34,493 bases of DNA from Spirochaetota bacterium. GTDB taxonomy: Bacteria; Spirochaetota; Spirochaetia; Treponematales; UBA12059. Location: positions 1 through 34,493 of the forward strand of contig QKAK01000212.1 of the NCBI GenBank assembly GCA_003247225.1. Reading direction: 5' to 3'. Made by a program: the position numbers and the translations under genes. Under the pieces are notes generated by a model. It saw only the letters and a program-made list of their open reading frames with translations, was not told the DNA's origin and made no database searches. Positions 25,474 through 34,493 of this stretch are shown here, in pieces; the first letter of the stretch is position 1; every line of letters starts with the position of its first letter.

Positions 25474-26805
25474 ATGTCCGACGATCTAGACTTCACCGTT
25501 CCGGATCTCGGGGCGCGCACGGTGCGCTCCCCGCTGGCCTTCTCGCTGTCTTCCGGAGATTCGATCGCTAACTACGTCGACGACGCCGACCGGATACGCT
25601 GGAATTCGAGCGCCCGGGCCTCCGGCGACGGCTGCGCCGACTCGAGCCTGCTCGAGAAGGCCGGGCCCAGGGAGCGGCTGTACTTCAATCCCGCCCACGT
25701 GCACGCCGGCATCGTGACCTGCGGCGGGCTCTGCCCTGGCCTCAACGACGTCATCCGCGCCCTGGTGCGCTGCCTCTGGAACCGCTACGGCGTCAGGCGC
25801 GTCTCCGGCGTACGCTTCGGCTACAAGGGCTTCCTGCCGGAGTACGGCCTGCCGGTCAAGGAACTGACGCCCGACGTCGTCGACGACATCCACAAGATAG
25901 GCGGCACGATACTCGGCTCGTCGCGCGGCGGCGGCGAGCGTACCGCCGAGATAGTCGACGCGATAGAGCGGATGAACCTGAACGTGCTGTTCGCCATAGG
26001 CGGCGACGGCACGCAGAAGGGCGCGATGGCGATAGCCGACGAGCTCGACCGGCGCAGGCTCAAGGTCGCCGTGGTCGGCATACCCAAGACCATCGACAAC
26101 GACCTCCTGTTCGTCGACCGCAGCTTCGGCTTCGAGACGGCGGTCGAACGGGCCAGCGACGCGGTGACGGCCGCCCACGCCGAGGCCCACTCGTCGATCA
26201 ACGGCGTCGGGCTCGTCAAGCTGATGGGCCGCGACTCGGGCTTCATCGCGGTGCATACGGCGCTCGCGACCCACGAGGCCAATTTCGTGCTGATACCCGA
26301 GGCGCCGTTCGACCTGGACGGCCCGAACGGCCTGCTCGCCCACCTGGAGCGCAGGCTCCAGGCCAGGAACCACGCCGTCATCGTCGTCGCGGAGGGAGCG
26401 GGCCAGGACGCGATCGTCAGCGATCCGTCGGCGACCGACGCGTCGGGCAACCGGCGCCTCGGAGACGTCGGCGCGTGGCTCAAGGACGCGATAACGGCCC
26501 ATTTCAAGGCGCGCGGCGTCGAGCTGAACCTCAAGTACATCGACCCGAGCTACATGATACGGAGCGCGCCGGCCTGCCCGACCGACTCTGTCTACTGCGA
26601 GCGCCTGGGCAACAACGCCGTCCACGCCGCGATGGCCGGCAAGACCCGCGTCCTGATCGGCATGGTCAATAACGAATTCGTCCACCTGCCCACCGGCGTC
26701 GTCGTGACCCGGCGCAACAAGGTGGATCCCGAGGGCAGCCTGTACCGCGACGCCATCGACGCGACCGGCCAGCCCGTCTCGATGCGCAACGCGCGGGAGG
26801 CGTAA
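25474..26805 (+). CDS. pfkA: 6-phosphofructokinase (long/plant-like ATP-PFK group by active-site signature)
   Basis: '[17 protein letters not shown]', 'ILGSSRGGG', '[13 protein letters not shown]', '[12 protein letters not shown]', '[14 protein letters not shown]'. SD AAGGA at 25463-25467. Confidence 0.9.
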   Translation: MSDDLDFTVPDLGARTVRSPLAFSLSSGDSIANYVDDADRIRWNSSARASGDGCADSSLLEKAGPRERLYFNPAHVHAGIVTCGGLCPGLNDVIRALVRCLWNRYGVRRVSGVRFGYKGFLPEYGLPVKELTPDVVDDIHKIGGTILGSSRGGGERTAEIVDAIERMNLNVLFAIGGDGTQKGAMAIADELDRRRLKVAVVGIPKTIDNDLLFVDRSFGFETAVERASDAVTAAHAEAHSSINGVGLVKLMGRDSGFIAVHTALATHEANFVLIPEAPFDLDGPNGLLAHLERRLQARNHAVIVVAEGAGQDAIVSDPSATDASGNRRLGDVGAWLKDAITAHFKARGVELNLKYIDPSYMIRSAPACPTDSVYCERLGNNAVHAAMAGKTRVLIGMVNNEFVHLPTGVVVTRRNKVDPEGSLYRDAIDATGQPVSMRNAREA

Positions 26806-26806
26806 C

Positions 26807-28090
26807 GTGGCCAAGGCCAGCGTGCTGATCATCGACGAGTCCGACCTGTTCAGGGATTACCTCAAGGCCAGGCTCGGCCGGGCCGGGCTCGTGGCGGAGG
26901 CCGCGATCAACGGCCTCGACGGCATCTCGAAGATGCGCGACGACCCTCCCGACCTCGTCGTCATGGACTACCACCTGACGCGCAAGACCTGCCAGGAGGT
27001 GCTCGAGGAGAAGGCCCGCAACCCGAACACCGCGGGCATCCCCGTCGTGCTCACCGCCCACAAGATCGACAAGAGCCGCCTCCTCGAGCTGGTCCGCTAC
27101 AACATACGCAAGGTGTTCATGAAGCCGATCAAGATGGACGGCTTCTACCAGATAGTCTCCGAGATCACCGGCGCCCGCTTCGAGGTCGACAAGACGCCGT
27201 GCATCGTCGAGGCCCACGTCAACGATAACATCGTGTTCGTCGAGCTGGCCAAGGGCATCAACCTCGAGAAGGTCGACCTGCTGCGCTTCAAGATCCGGGA
27301 GCTGCTCGACCTGTACGCGATCCAGAAGCCGCGCGTGCTCGTGATGCTGTCGGACATGGAGCTGAGCTTCGTCGACGGGCCGAACCTCGAGGCCCTGCTC
27401 GAGACGGTCTCCGAGGCGTCGAGGGCGAAGCCGCGGCACATCAAGGTGCTGAGCCGCTCGGGCTTCGCCAAGGAATTCGTGGCTGGCCAGCCGCGCTTCG
27501 CCGACATCGAGGTGGTATCGAGCCTCGAGTACGCCCTCGACGGGCTCGTCGCCGAGGCGGCGAGGGCCGCCGACGCGCCAGGCGACAAGGCGGCCATCAT
27601 CACCGACCGCATCCTGTCCGCCCAGGGCTCGGCCTCCGGCGGCGAGTCGGTGGAGATGCGCTTCGAGGCGGAACGCGGCTCGGCGCCGCGGCTGTCGATC
27701 GAGTCGGCCAGGCACCTCGGCGACGGCCTGTCGATAGCCGTGGTCGACGACGACTTCGTCATCCAGGAGCTGCTCAAGACCACCTTCGAGGCGATAGACG
27801 CGAAGGTGCATACCTTCCCGAACGGCAGGGAATTCCTGACCGCGGTGCGCTCGAGGGTGTTCGACCTCGTCTTCCTCGACCTGCGCATGCCCGAGGTCGA
27901 CGGGTTCGGGGTGCTCGCCGAGCTGTCCGCCCAGGACCTCGAGATGCCGATCATCGTGCTGTCCGCCGTCACCCAGCGCGAGTCGGTGGTCAGGGCCTTC
28001 AAGGCCGGCGTCAAGAGCTACCTGGTCAAGCCGCTCAAGCCGGAGCAGATACTCAGGAAGACCCTGGAGATACTCAAGGCCAATTTCTAG
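26807..28090 (+). CDS. Response regulator with two receiver domains flanking a STAS-like middle domain (GTG start)
   Basis: REC1 'VLIIDESDLFRDYL...LVVMDYHL...VLTAHK...VFMKPI'. Middle 'NDNIVFVELAKGINLEKVDLLRFKIRELLDLYAIQKPRVLVMLSDMELSFVDGPNLEALLETV'. REC2 'IAVVDDDFVIQELL...LVFLDLRMPEVDGFGVL...VLSAVTQ...YLVKPL'. SD GGGAGG. Confidence 0.85.
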   Translation: MAKASVLIIDESDLFRDYLKARLGRAGLVAEAAINGLDGISKMRDDPPDLVVMDYHLTRKTCQEVLEEKARNPNTAGIPVVLTAHKIDKSRLLELVRYNIRKVFMKPIKMDGFYQIVSEITGARFEVDKTPCIVEAHVNDNIVFVELAKGINLEKVDLLRFKIRELLDLYAIQKPRVLVMLSDMELSFVDGPNLEALLETVSEASRAKPRHIKVLSRSGFAKEFVAGQPRFADIEVVSSLEYALDGLVAEAARAADAPGDKAAIITDRILSAQGSASGGESVEMRFEAERGSAPRLSIESARHLGDGLSIAVVDDDFVIQELLKTTFEAIDAKVHTFPNGREFLTAVRSRVFDLVFLDLRMPEVDGFGVLAELSAQDLEMPIIVLSAVTQRESVVRAFKAGVKSYLVKPLKPEQILRKTLEILKANF

Positions 28091-28120
28091 CGAGCCGCCC
28101 TCGGCGGGGCAGGAGCGACC

Positions 28121-30559
28121 ATGACAGCGCCCGACGACATATTCCGCGCCTCGTTCACCCAGGCCAGGCAGGCGATGATCGTGCTCGACGAGCGGGGCAT
28201 CCCGGCCGTCTGGAACGCCGCGTTCGAGGAGCTGTTCACCGAGCTGGCCGGCTTCGTGCCCGAGCGGCTGGCGGTGCCGCTGTTCGACTGGCTCGAGGAG
28301 CGGGAATCCTTCGGCTTCTCCTATTACGTGACCGAGGTGCTGCACGGCCGGATGGGCAAGGCCGTCGTCGAGGCCGGCGCGCGGACCGCCACCGGCCGCC
28401 GCCTCTGGCTGCGTACCACGCTGTCGCCGCTCCGTATCGACGGCGACGCGCGCGGGCCCGGCCCCATCGACCCGGCTCTCGGCGAGCGCTGGATATGGTG
28501 CTCGTTCCAGGACGTCACCGAGCAGAAGCTCAAGGAGCGCGAGCTGGTCTCGGCCAAGGAGGAGGCCGAGAAGGCCACCCAGACCAAGAGCCAGTTCCTG
28601 GCCAACATGAGCCACGAGATACGCACGCCGATCCAGACCATCCTCGGCATGACCGAGCTGCTCGGCGAGACGGCGCTGGACCGGGAGCAGGCCGACTACG
28701 TGCGCACGGTACGGTTCTCGGCCGACGTGCTGCTCGGCCTGATCAACGACGTGCTCGACTTCTCCAAGATCGAGGCCGGTAAGCTCGATATCGAGGCCGC
28801 CGACTTCGACCTCCGCGCCACGCTCAGGCAGGCCGTCGACCTGATCATCCTGGAGGCGCACACGAAGGGCCTCGAGGTCATAGTCGATATCGACGAGGCG
28901 CTGCCCGAGGTCGTCCACGGCGACCCCGGCCGGCTCAGGCAGATCGTCGTCAACCTCTTCAAGAACGCGGTCAAGTTCACGCATTCGGGCGAGGTGGTGG
29001 TAGCCGCGAGGGGCGCCCCCCGCAAGGGCGGGCCCGCCTCGATGGCGCTGTCGGTGGCCGACAGCGGGACCGGCGTACCGGAAGCCGTCAAGGGCAGGCT
29101 GTTCACGCCGTTCACGCAGGAGAGCGCCGGCTCCAAGACCAGGGGCGGCACGGGGCTCGGGCTCGCCATATCGCGCCACCTGGTCGAGGCGATGGGCGGC
29201 AGGATCTGGCTCGAGCCGAACAAGCCGCGCGGGTCTCGCTTCTGCGTCGAGCTGCCGCTCGGCGAGCCGACCGATTGGCCGCCGCGCCCGCCCAAGCCGC
29301 CGCGGGGCAGGCTCAAGCCGGCGCGCGTGCTCGTCGTCGACGACCACCCGATGGCCCTCGCGCAGGCGATGCGGCTGGCCGTATCGTTCGGGCTCCGGGC
29401 CGACGGCGCGACGTCGGGTGACGAGGCGCTGGCGGCGATGCGGGACGCGGCGGCCGCCAAGAAGCCGTACGCGGTCTGCCTCGTCGACCAGAACATGCCG
29501 GGCATGGACGGCTGGCGGCTCGGCGCCGAGGTTACCGCGGATAGGCAGATAAACGGCTCGCGCCTCGTGCTGCTGGCGCCGGAGGGAGCCATAGGCCCGG
29601 ACGCCAAGATGAAGCTGCTGCAATGGTTCAACGGCTACGCGGTCAAGCCTATCAATCCCGACGAGCTCTACGGCGTGCTCGAGCGCGCGCTGGCGGACGA
29701 GGTGGACCTTCCGTCGGCCGAAGAGGCCGAGCCGGCGGCCGAGGCCGCGCCCGCGGCCGACGCGGCCGCCTCGGATCGGGCGGCGGGCGCCAGCCTGAAC
29801 CTGACCGTGCTGCTCGCCGAGGACCATCCGGTGAACCAGGAGCTGTTCGCGGCGCTGCTGCGCAAGCTCGGCTGCGAGGTGGGGCTGGCCTCGGACGGCG
29901 CCGAGGCGCTGGAGCTGGCCTCGCGCGGCGACTACGACATGGTGCTGATGGACATCTTCATGCCGAGGATGAACGGCTACGAGGCGGCCCGGGCCCTGCG
30001 GGAGCGCGGCTACGCCAAGCCGATCATCGCGGTGACCGCGAGCGCCCTCAAGGGCGAGCGCGACAAGTGCATCGAGGTCGGGATGAACGACGTGCTCGTC
30101 AAGCCGTTCAAGAAGTCCGACCTCGCGGCGACCCTGGGCTTCTGGGCCGAGAAGGCCAGCGAGGCCGAGGCGCCGGTCTACGCCGCGGCGCCGGAATCGG
30201 GCGTCGGCGGCCAGGAAAGCGCCGCGCTCGACTTCGACGGCCTCGTCGAGACCTTCCTCGGCCAGCGCGGCAAGGTGATCGAGCTGCTCTCCCGCTTCTC
30301 TACGAAGACCCGGTCGCAGCTCGCCGACCTCGAGGCGGCGGCCGCCGCCGGCGACGCCAAGACGATGCGCGAGATAGCCCATTCCATAAAGGGCGCCGCC
30401 TGGAGCCTGTCGGCCAGGTCGCTCGGCGACGCGGCGATGATCATCGAGAAGGCGGCCGCCGACGGGGACGCCCAGGCCGCCGGCGCGTCGCTCCGTGAGC
30501 TCGGCGAGCGCTTCGCCGAATTCGAGTCGATAGCCAAGTTCTACTCGGAGCGGTCGTGA
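28121..30559 (+). CDS. Hybrid sensor histidine kinase (PAS-like, HisKA, HATPase_c, REC, REC, Hpt)
   Basis: '[26 protein letters not shown]', '[20 protein letters not shown]', '[19 protein letters not shown]', 'LVVDDHPMA...[12 protein letters not shown]', '[12 protein letters not shown]...[15 protein letters not shown]...VTASA...LVKPF', Hpt '[23 protein letters not shown]'. Confidence 0.93.
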   Translation: MTAPDDIFRASFTQARQAMIVLDERGIPAVWNAAFEELFTELAGFVPERLAVPLFDWLEERESFGFSYYVTEVLHGRMGKAVVEAGARTATGRRLWLRTTLSPLRIDGDARGPGPIDPALGERWIWCSFQDVTEQKLKERELVSAKEEAEKATQTKSQFLANMSHEIRTPIQTILGMTELLGETALDREQADYVRTVRFSADVLLGLINDVLDFSKIEAGKLDIEAADFDLRATLRQAVDLIILEAHTKGLEVIVDIDEALPEVVHGDPGRLRQIVVNLFKNAVKFTHSGEVVVAARGAPRKGGPASMALSVADSGTGVPEAVKGRLFTPFTQESAGSKTRGGTGLGLAISRHLVEAMGGRIWLEPNKPRGSRFCVELPLGEPTDWPPRPPKPPRGRLKPARVLVVDDHPMALAQAMRLAVSFGLRADGATSGDEALAAMRDAAAAKKPYAVCLVDQNMPGMDGWRLGAEVTADRQINGSRLVLLAPEGAIGPDAKMKLLQWFNGYAVKPINPDELYGVLERALADEVDLPSAEEAEPAAEAAPAADAAASDRAAGASLNLTVLLAEDHPVNQELFAALLRKLGCEVGLASDGAEALELASRGDYDMVLMDIFMPRMNGYEAARALRERGYAKPIIAVTASALKGERDKCIEVGMNDVLVKPFKKSDLAATLGFWAEKASEAEAPVYAAAPESGVGGQESAALDFDGLVETFLGQRGKVIELLSRFSTKTRSQLADLEAAAAAGDAKTMREIAHSIKGAAWSLSARSLGDAAMIIEKAAADGDAQAAGASLRELGERFAEFESIAKFYSERS

Positions 30560-31161
30560 ACGGGAGAGCGGGGCAGGGCGACCTGTTCGGGCCGCCCGAC
30601 CTGTCGTCCTACCGGGTCGTCTGCGGCATCGACGAGGCGGGGCGAGGCCCGCTGGCCGGGCCCGTGTCGGCGGCGGCGGTGATCCTGCCCGACGGATTCC
30701 CGCTGCGCCTGCTCGACGACTCGAAGGCCCTGTCGGCCAAGGCCCGCGACGAGGCGTACGCCGTGATAGTCGAACGGGCCCGCTGGGCCAACGAGTGGGC
30801 CTGGCCCGCGGAGATCGACGAGCTGAACATACTCGGGGCGACGATGCTGGCGATGCGGCGGGCCTTCGCCCGGCTCGGCGAGACGCCCGACCTGGTCGTC
30901 GTCGACGGCAACCGGGACCCCGGCCTGCCATGCGCGTGCAGGCCGATGGTCAAGGCCGACGCTATCGTGCCGGCCGTTATGGCGGCGTCTATAGTCGCGA
31001 AGGTCTCGAGGGACCGGCTGATGGAGCGCTACGATTGGCTGTACCCGGAATACGGCTACGCGCGCCACAAGGGCTACCCGACGGCCGCGCACCGGGCCGC
31101 GTGCCGCGCCCTGGGGCCGTCCCCGGTGCAGAGGATGAGCTTCGACTATTCGAGGGAATGA
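30556..31161 (+). CDS. rnhB: Ribonuclease HII
   Basis: '[25 protein letters not shown]', '[12 protein letters not shown]', 'PDLVVVDGN', '[21 protein letters not shown]', '[20 protein letters not shown]'. GTG start overlaps the upstream TGA (GTGA). Confidence 0.95.
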   Translation: MNGRAGQGDLFGPPDLSSYRVVCGIDEAGRGPLAGPVSAAAVILPDGFPLRLLDDSKALSAKARDEAYAVIVERARWANEWAWPAEIDELNILGATMLAMRRAFARLGETPDLVVVDGNRDPGLPCACRPMVKADAIVPAVMAASIVAKVSRDRLMERYDWLYPEYGYARHKGYPTAAHRAACRALGPSPVQRMSFDYSRE

Positions 31162-31162
31162 T

Positions 31163-31181
31163 CGCGGGGCCCGGCCCCGCG
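31163..31181. terminator. GC-rich palindromic hairpin between convergent rnhB and the PUR gene; possible bidirectional terminator
   Basis: CGCGGGGC-CCG-GCCCCGCG directly after the rnhB stop; no T-tract. Confidence 0.45.
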
Positions 31182-31198
31182 GCGATTGGCTCTCGGGG

Positions 31199-31795
31199 CT
31201 ACTCGTCCCGCTTCGGGACCTTCTTGACCGTCAGGCGCTTGCCGGCCGGCTTCTTCTCGGGCGTAGCGGCCGCGGGGGCGGGCTTGACCGCCTTCTTGAC
31301 GCGCAGCACGCGTCCGGTGGTCCTGGCGCGGCGGTCGTCGTTCGGGCCTACCGCCGAGCGCCCGGTAGCCTTCTCGATGTCGCGGCGTACCGAGTCGCGG
31401 CGTACGGAGTCGCGGTCGCCCGCGGCGGCCTTGTCGCGCTTCTTGCCGGTGTCGATGTAGTGCCTGGGCTTCTCGTCGTCGGATAGGCGGCGCTCGGCGT
31501 CCCTGCCGTCGTCGCGCGGGGCCATGGCCTCGCGCCTGGTCCGGGGCGGCTTGGAGCGCTCGGAGGGGGCGGCATCGTTCATCGCCTCGAGCGACTTCGA
31601 GAAGGCCTTGAGGAATTCGTCGGCGTTGTCCTGGAACACGACGATCGATCGCCGGTCGAAGTCGCCGGTCTCGGTGGGCTTGCTCTCGACGATCGAGAGG
31701 AAGAGGTCGCCCATGCGGTTTTCCTTGACGTTAAAGAAGTACGTCCTGCCGTCACACGCCATGCGCGTTGAAAAGAGCTCTCCACGAAGGCCCAT
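31199..31795 (-). CDS. PUR (DUF3276) single-stranded nucleic-acid-binding-like domain protein with basic C-terminal tail
   Basis: 'MGLRGELFSTRMACDGRTYFFNVKENRMGDLFLSIVESKPTETGDFDRRSIVVFQDNADEFLKAFSKSLE' matches the bacterial PUR pattern (e.g. Borrelia BpuR). Tail 'RVLRVKKAVKPAPAAATPEKKPAGKRLTVKKVPKRDE'. SD GGGAGGG. Confidence 0.85.
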   Translation of the reverse strand: MGLRGELFSTRMACDGRTYFFNVKENRMGDLFLSIVESKPTETGDFDRRSIVVFQDNADEFLKAFSKSLEAMNDAAPSERSKPPRTRREAMAPRDDGRDAERRLSDDEKPRHYIDTGKKRDKAAAGDRDSVRRDSVRRDIEKATGRSAVGPNDDRRARTTGRVLRVKKAVKPAPAAATPEKKPAGKRLTVKKVPKRDE

Positions 31796-31845
31796 CGATC
31801 CCCTCCCTATGAATACACTCGCGGATCTTAACGCTTTATGCGGTT

Positions 31846-33771
31846 TTATGCAATAGAGTCCGCTTCGATCACCATCTCCGTATGGTATCCGAGGAGCAGG
31901 GACTCGAGCGACGCGTCCGCCCCGCGTACGTCGGCCATTACGCGGAAAACCGGTTCGGTGCCCGACCCGCGCATCCACAGGAAGCCGGCCGCATGGCCGT
32001 CGGCGCCCGACAGCAGCAGCTTGAGGCCGCCCGAGCCCGAGTCGCCGAAGCGTCCCGATAGCTCGCGCTCCGACTGGCCCGAGCTGGCGAGCGCCTTCCA
32101 TGAAAGCGGCCCGAGCCGCGGCTCCAGCTCCTTGGCGATGGTCGGCCAGCGGCGGCGGAAGATCGCCTCGTAGGCGTTCTTCAGGGCCGCGTGATCGCGC
32201 GATCGCACGCGCAGCGCGGCCCGGTCCTCGAAGACGCTCGTCGTCGCGAAGCGCGGAAGGCTGGCGAGCACGTCGGCTAGGCCGAAGTCGTCCCGGTAGG
32301 CGTCGCCTTGGCCGGATCGATCGAGCCACAGCCTGAAGGGGCCGGGCGCGTCGCCGTCGTCGCGCAGGTACAGCAGCTTGAGCAGGGCCGTCATCGTGTT
32401 GAGCGGGTCGCGCACGCTGGCGGGGTGGGTGATGACGCCGCCGTTCGAGCCCTCGCCGAGTATCCTGACCTCGTAGCCGCTCTCGCGCAGGGCGCGGGCC
32501 AGGCCTACGACGTTCGCCTCGCCGGTCTCGGCCCGGAACACCCGCGCGCCGAGGGCGGAGGCCAGCGCCTCGACGCGGAGGCTGGTCGCGTCGTTGCAGG
32601 CGACCGCGAGCCTCGGCGTCTCCCCGACGGCGAAGGCGCGGGCGGCCGAGCGGGACAGCTCGGCGAGCGCGGCCAGCGCGAAGGTATCCTGGGCCTCGAG
32701 CGCCTTGGCCTCGCCCTCGGCCTCGTCCCAGTAGACGATGTTGCCGCGGTCGCCGTCGCAGTCCGGCACGTAGCCGAGCGAGAAGCGCGGGTCGGCCCGC
32801 CTGGCCTCGGCCAGCGCGAGCCGGCACGGCTCGAGCGACTCGCCCTCCGGTACGATGCGGTGAGCGAAGCGGCGCGGCTCGTCGTTCAGGCGCAGCGTCG
32901 CGACGCCGAGCGACGATAGGTAGTCGCCGTCTATCGACAGCGAGCGGGCCGAGCCGTTCATCTCGGCGACGACGCCGGCGCCGCCGGCCGCGATCGCGGC
33001 CTCGAGCGCGTCGAGCTCCCGCTCCTGCTCGGGCAGCTCCGGCGAGGCGCCGGCTACCTCGCGGGCGAACAGGGTGTAGTCGGAGACCGCGCGGCGCTTG
33101 GCCGCCGCGCAGCCGGAGTACAGCGCGGCCACCGCCCTCGGCTCGGCCGCCGCGGTCAGCGCCGCCATGGCGGCTATATCGTCCGCCGCGCAGGCCCCGT
33201 CCCTGAGCGTCGCTATCAGGGCCTTGGCGTCGGGGCCGGGCAGCACGCCGCCGTCGGACAGGCCGAACTTGACGCCGTTGTGGCCCGGCGGGTTGTGGCT
33301 CGCGGAGACGTAGCAGAACGCGTCGAGCCGCTCGGGATGGTCCTCCGGCAGGGCCCCGGCGCGCCTGGCCCACGCCATGATCTCCGGCGCGGCGCAGATG
33401 AACGCGTAGCGTACCGACAGGCCGCGGGCCAGGAAGACGCGGGCCATGGCGTCGGCGATGGCCGGTCCCGTCGGCCTCGTGTCGACGCCGAGCGCGACGA
33501 CTGGAGGCTTCGCGCCGGTCCGCGAGCGTAGCAGGAAGCCGGCGAAGGTATCGGCCATCCTGGCCGCCGCGTAGGCCGCCGCCGGCGCGATAGCCTCGCC
33601 CAGGTCGTCGTCTGACGATCCGAACACGCCGCGCCAGCCGGAGGCCGACAGAATGAGCGTATCGAAGAAGGCTCGCGCCAGTTCGGGCGTCGGCCGTGTA
33701 GCGAGCGGGTCGACATACGGGTCGCCTATCGCGAATCCCGTCGCGGGATGCATCATCATCGTGGGTTCCAT
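31846..33771 (-). CDS. Phosphoglucomutase/phosphomannomutase family (alpha-D-phosphohexomutase)
   Basis: Catalytic serine loop 'YVSASHNPPGHNGVKFG', metal-binding-like 'YVPDCDGDRGN', sugar-binding-like 'LGEGSNGGVI', phosphate-binding-like 'WMRGSGTEPVFRVMADV'. Confidence 0.92.
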   Translation of the reverse strand: MEPTMMMHPATGFAIGDPYVDPLATRPTPELARAFFDTLILSASGWRGVFGSSDDDLGEAIAPAAAYAAARMADTFAGFLLRSRTGAKPPVVALGVDTRPTGPAIADAMARVFLARGLSVRYAFICAAPEIMAWARRAGALPEDHPERLDAFCYVSASHNPPGHNGVKFGLSDGGVLPGPDAKALIATLRDGACAADDIAAMAALTAAAEPRAVAALYSGCAAAKRRAVSDYTLFAREVAGASPELPEQERELDALEAAIAAGGAGVVAEMNGSARSLSIDGDYLSSLGVATLRLNDEPRRFAHRIVPEGESLEPCRLALAEARRADPRFSLGYVPDCDGDRGNIVYWDEAEGEAKALEAQDTFALAALAELSRSAARAFAVGETPRLAVACNDATSLRVEALASALGARVFRAETGEANVVGLARALRESGYEVRILGEGSNGGVITHPASVRDPLNTMTALLKLLYLRDDGDAPGPFRLWLDRSGQGDAYRDDFGLADVLASLPRFATTSVFEDRAALRVRSRDHAALKNAYEAIFRRRWPTIAKELEPRLGPLSWKALASSGQSERELSGRFGDSGSGGLKLLLSGADGHAAGFLWMRGSGTEPVFRVMADVRGADASLESLLLGYHTEMVIEADSIA

Positions 33772-33777
33772 GCGCGT

Positions 33778-33783
33778 ATTATA
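33778..33783 (-). promoter_or_regulatory. Putative -10 box (TATAAT) 6 bp before the phosphohexomutase ATG
   Basis: Minus strand ...ACTATAATACGCGCATGGAA... Confidence 0.55.
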
Positions 33784-33829
33784 GTAAAAAACATCGCCGA
33801 TGAAAGGCCCCGAAGCGCGAAGGCCGTTC

Positions 33830-34493
33830 TAGGCTCCGTCACGTCAAGGCGCTAAGGCACCAGGATCACGAAGAAGACAGAACATGATGATCACGATGGG
33901 GCCGGATGACCAGGATGAAAGCTTAGGTCTTGTCTACCCTGTTCACGATGTTTTCATCTTGTCGTCATGTTCATATTCGATAATCCGCCGCTAGGCTCAG
34001 TCGCTGAAGGGAGACAGGATAGACATGATAAGTCAAGGCTATCAGTAGCCGTAAGCGCTGCGACCGATAGACGGGCTTTATCTTGTCCATCATGTCCATA
34101 TTCTTGATCTACGGCGCCCCGCCCCGAGAAGGTTGCTCGTACCCAGGCCTCGTGGTAGCGCGGAGGCGGGTGTCGTTTGGGATGAATATGGACATGATTT
34201 ACAGGATAAGACAACGCTAGCAGCATCCAATACTGCTACGACCGAATGTCAACTAGGCGCTTGAAAACTACCGCTACCCGGCACGACGCGCCGCCCCGAG
34301 AAGGTTGCTCGTACCCAGGCCTCGCGGAATCACTGAAGCGGGTACGATACGAATAATGGGGACAGGATAAACATGATAATGCGCGGCAATCGGACGCCAT
34401 GATTGCTTCGACCGAAACGAAAACCGGATCCTAAGCTCTACCCGCAACCGGCACGGCTGGCGTCAAGGCACGGAGGAATCGGTATACGCGAAG
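33830..34493. repeat. Non-coding region of degenerate ~170-178 bp repeats with short 'acaggataaacatgat'-type motifs, continuing to the window edge
   Basis: 34-bp identical direct repeat ccgccccgagaaggttgctcgtacccaggcctcg at 34119-34152 and 34291-34324 (172 bp apart). cgaccga at 34061, 34239 and 34409. gacaggat(a)(g/a)acatgata at 34013 and 34361. No credible ORF. Confidence 0.75.

Noticed and set aside
26666-30931. 1421-aa minus-strand ORF antisense to pfk/regulator/kinase
   Set aside because: Low-complexity R/L/E/G/H-rich translation mirroring well-supported coding genes; a known artefact of strong GC3 bias.
31796-33373. N-terminal extension of the 724-aa ORF containing the PUR gene
   Set aside because: Out-of-frame overlap with the phosphohexomutase gene and compositionally biased; a good SD and the conserved PUR start support initiation at 31795.
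33954-34226. 90-aa minus-strand ORF in the repeat region
   Set aside because: Translation follows the degenerate repeats, no SD, no domain character.
33830-34493. CRISPR array
   Set aside because: Repeats are long-period (~170 bp), degenerate and not separated by uniform spacers; no cas genes in the window.

Overview
GC-rich bacterial chromosome segment. It is most likely from a Spirochaetes/Treponema relative, based on a SpiroCoco-type giant coiled-coil protein, a Borrelia BpuR-like PUR-domain protein and a plant/treponeme-like PFK; this is inferred from protein character, not from a search. About 17 protein-coding genes are supported: a PEGA/YVTN beta-propeller protein, a giant coiled-coil protein, a lipoprotein, ProC, an MFS-HEAT fusion, a MATE exporter, a DapF-like protein that lacks both catalytic cysteines, GNAT, a GH3 NagZ-like glycosidase, TrxB, a transglutaminase/TPR protein, a HisKA_2 histidine kinase, a 2350-aa Ig-like array ending in a putative beta-barrel, PFK, a REC-STAS-like-REC regulator, a hybrid kinase with REC-REC-Hpt, RNase HII, a PUR-domain protein and a phosphohexomutase. 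No tRNA, rRNA, CRISPR array or transposase was recognised. The right end (about 33.83-34.49 kb) is non-coding and built from degenerate ~170-178 bp repeats. The most interesting signals are: (i) a likely CTG start codon on the GNAT gene; (ii) -10 boxes abutting start codons, suggesting leaderless mRNAs at three genes; (iii) symmetric TATAATA -10 elements in divergent intergenic regions; (iv) a DapF-fold pseudoenzyme; (v) mutually exclusive hairpins in the pfk 5'UTR; (vi) the Ig-array/barrel architecture; (vii) the direct/inverted repeat cluster at the right edge. No complete, clearly new multi-gene system is proven by sequence reading alone.
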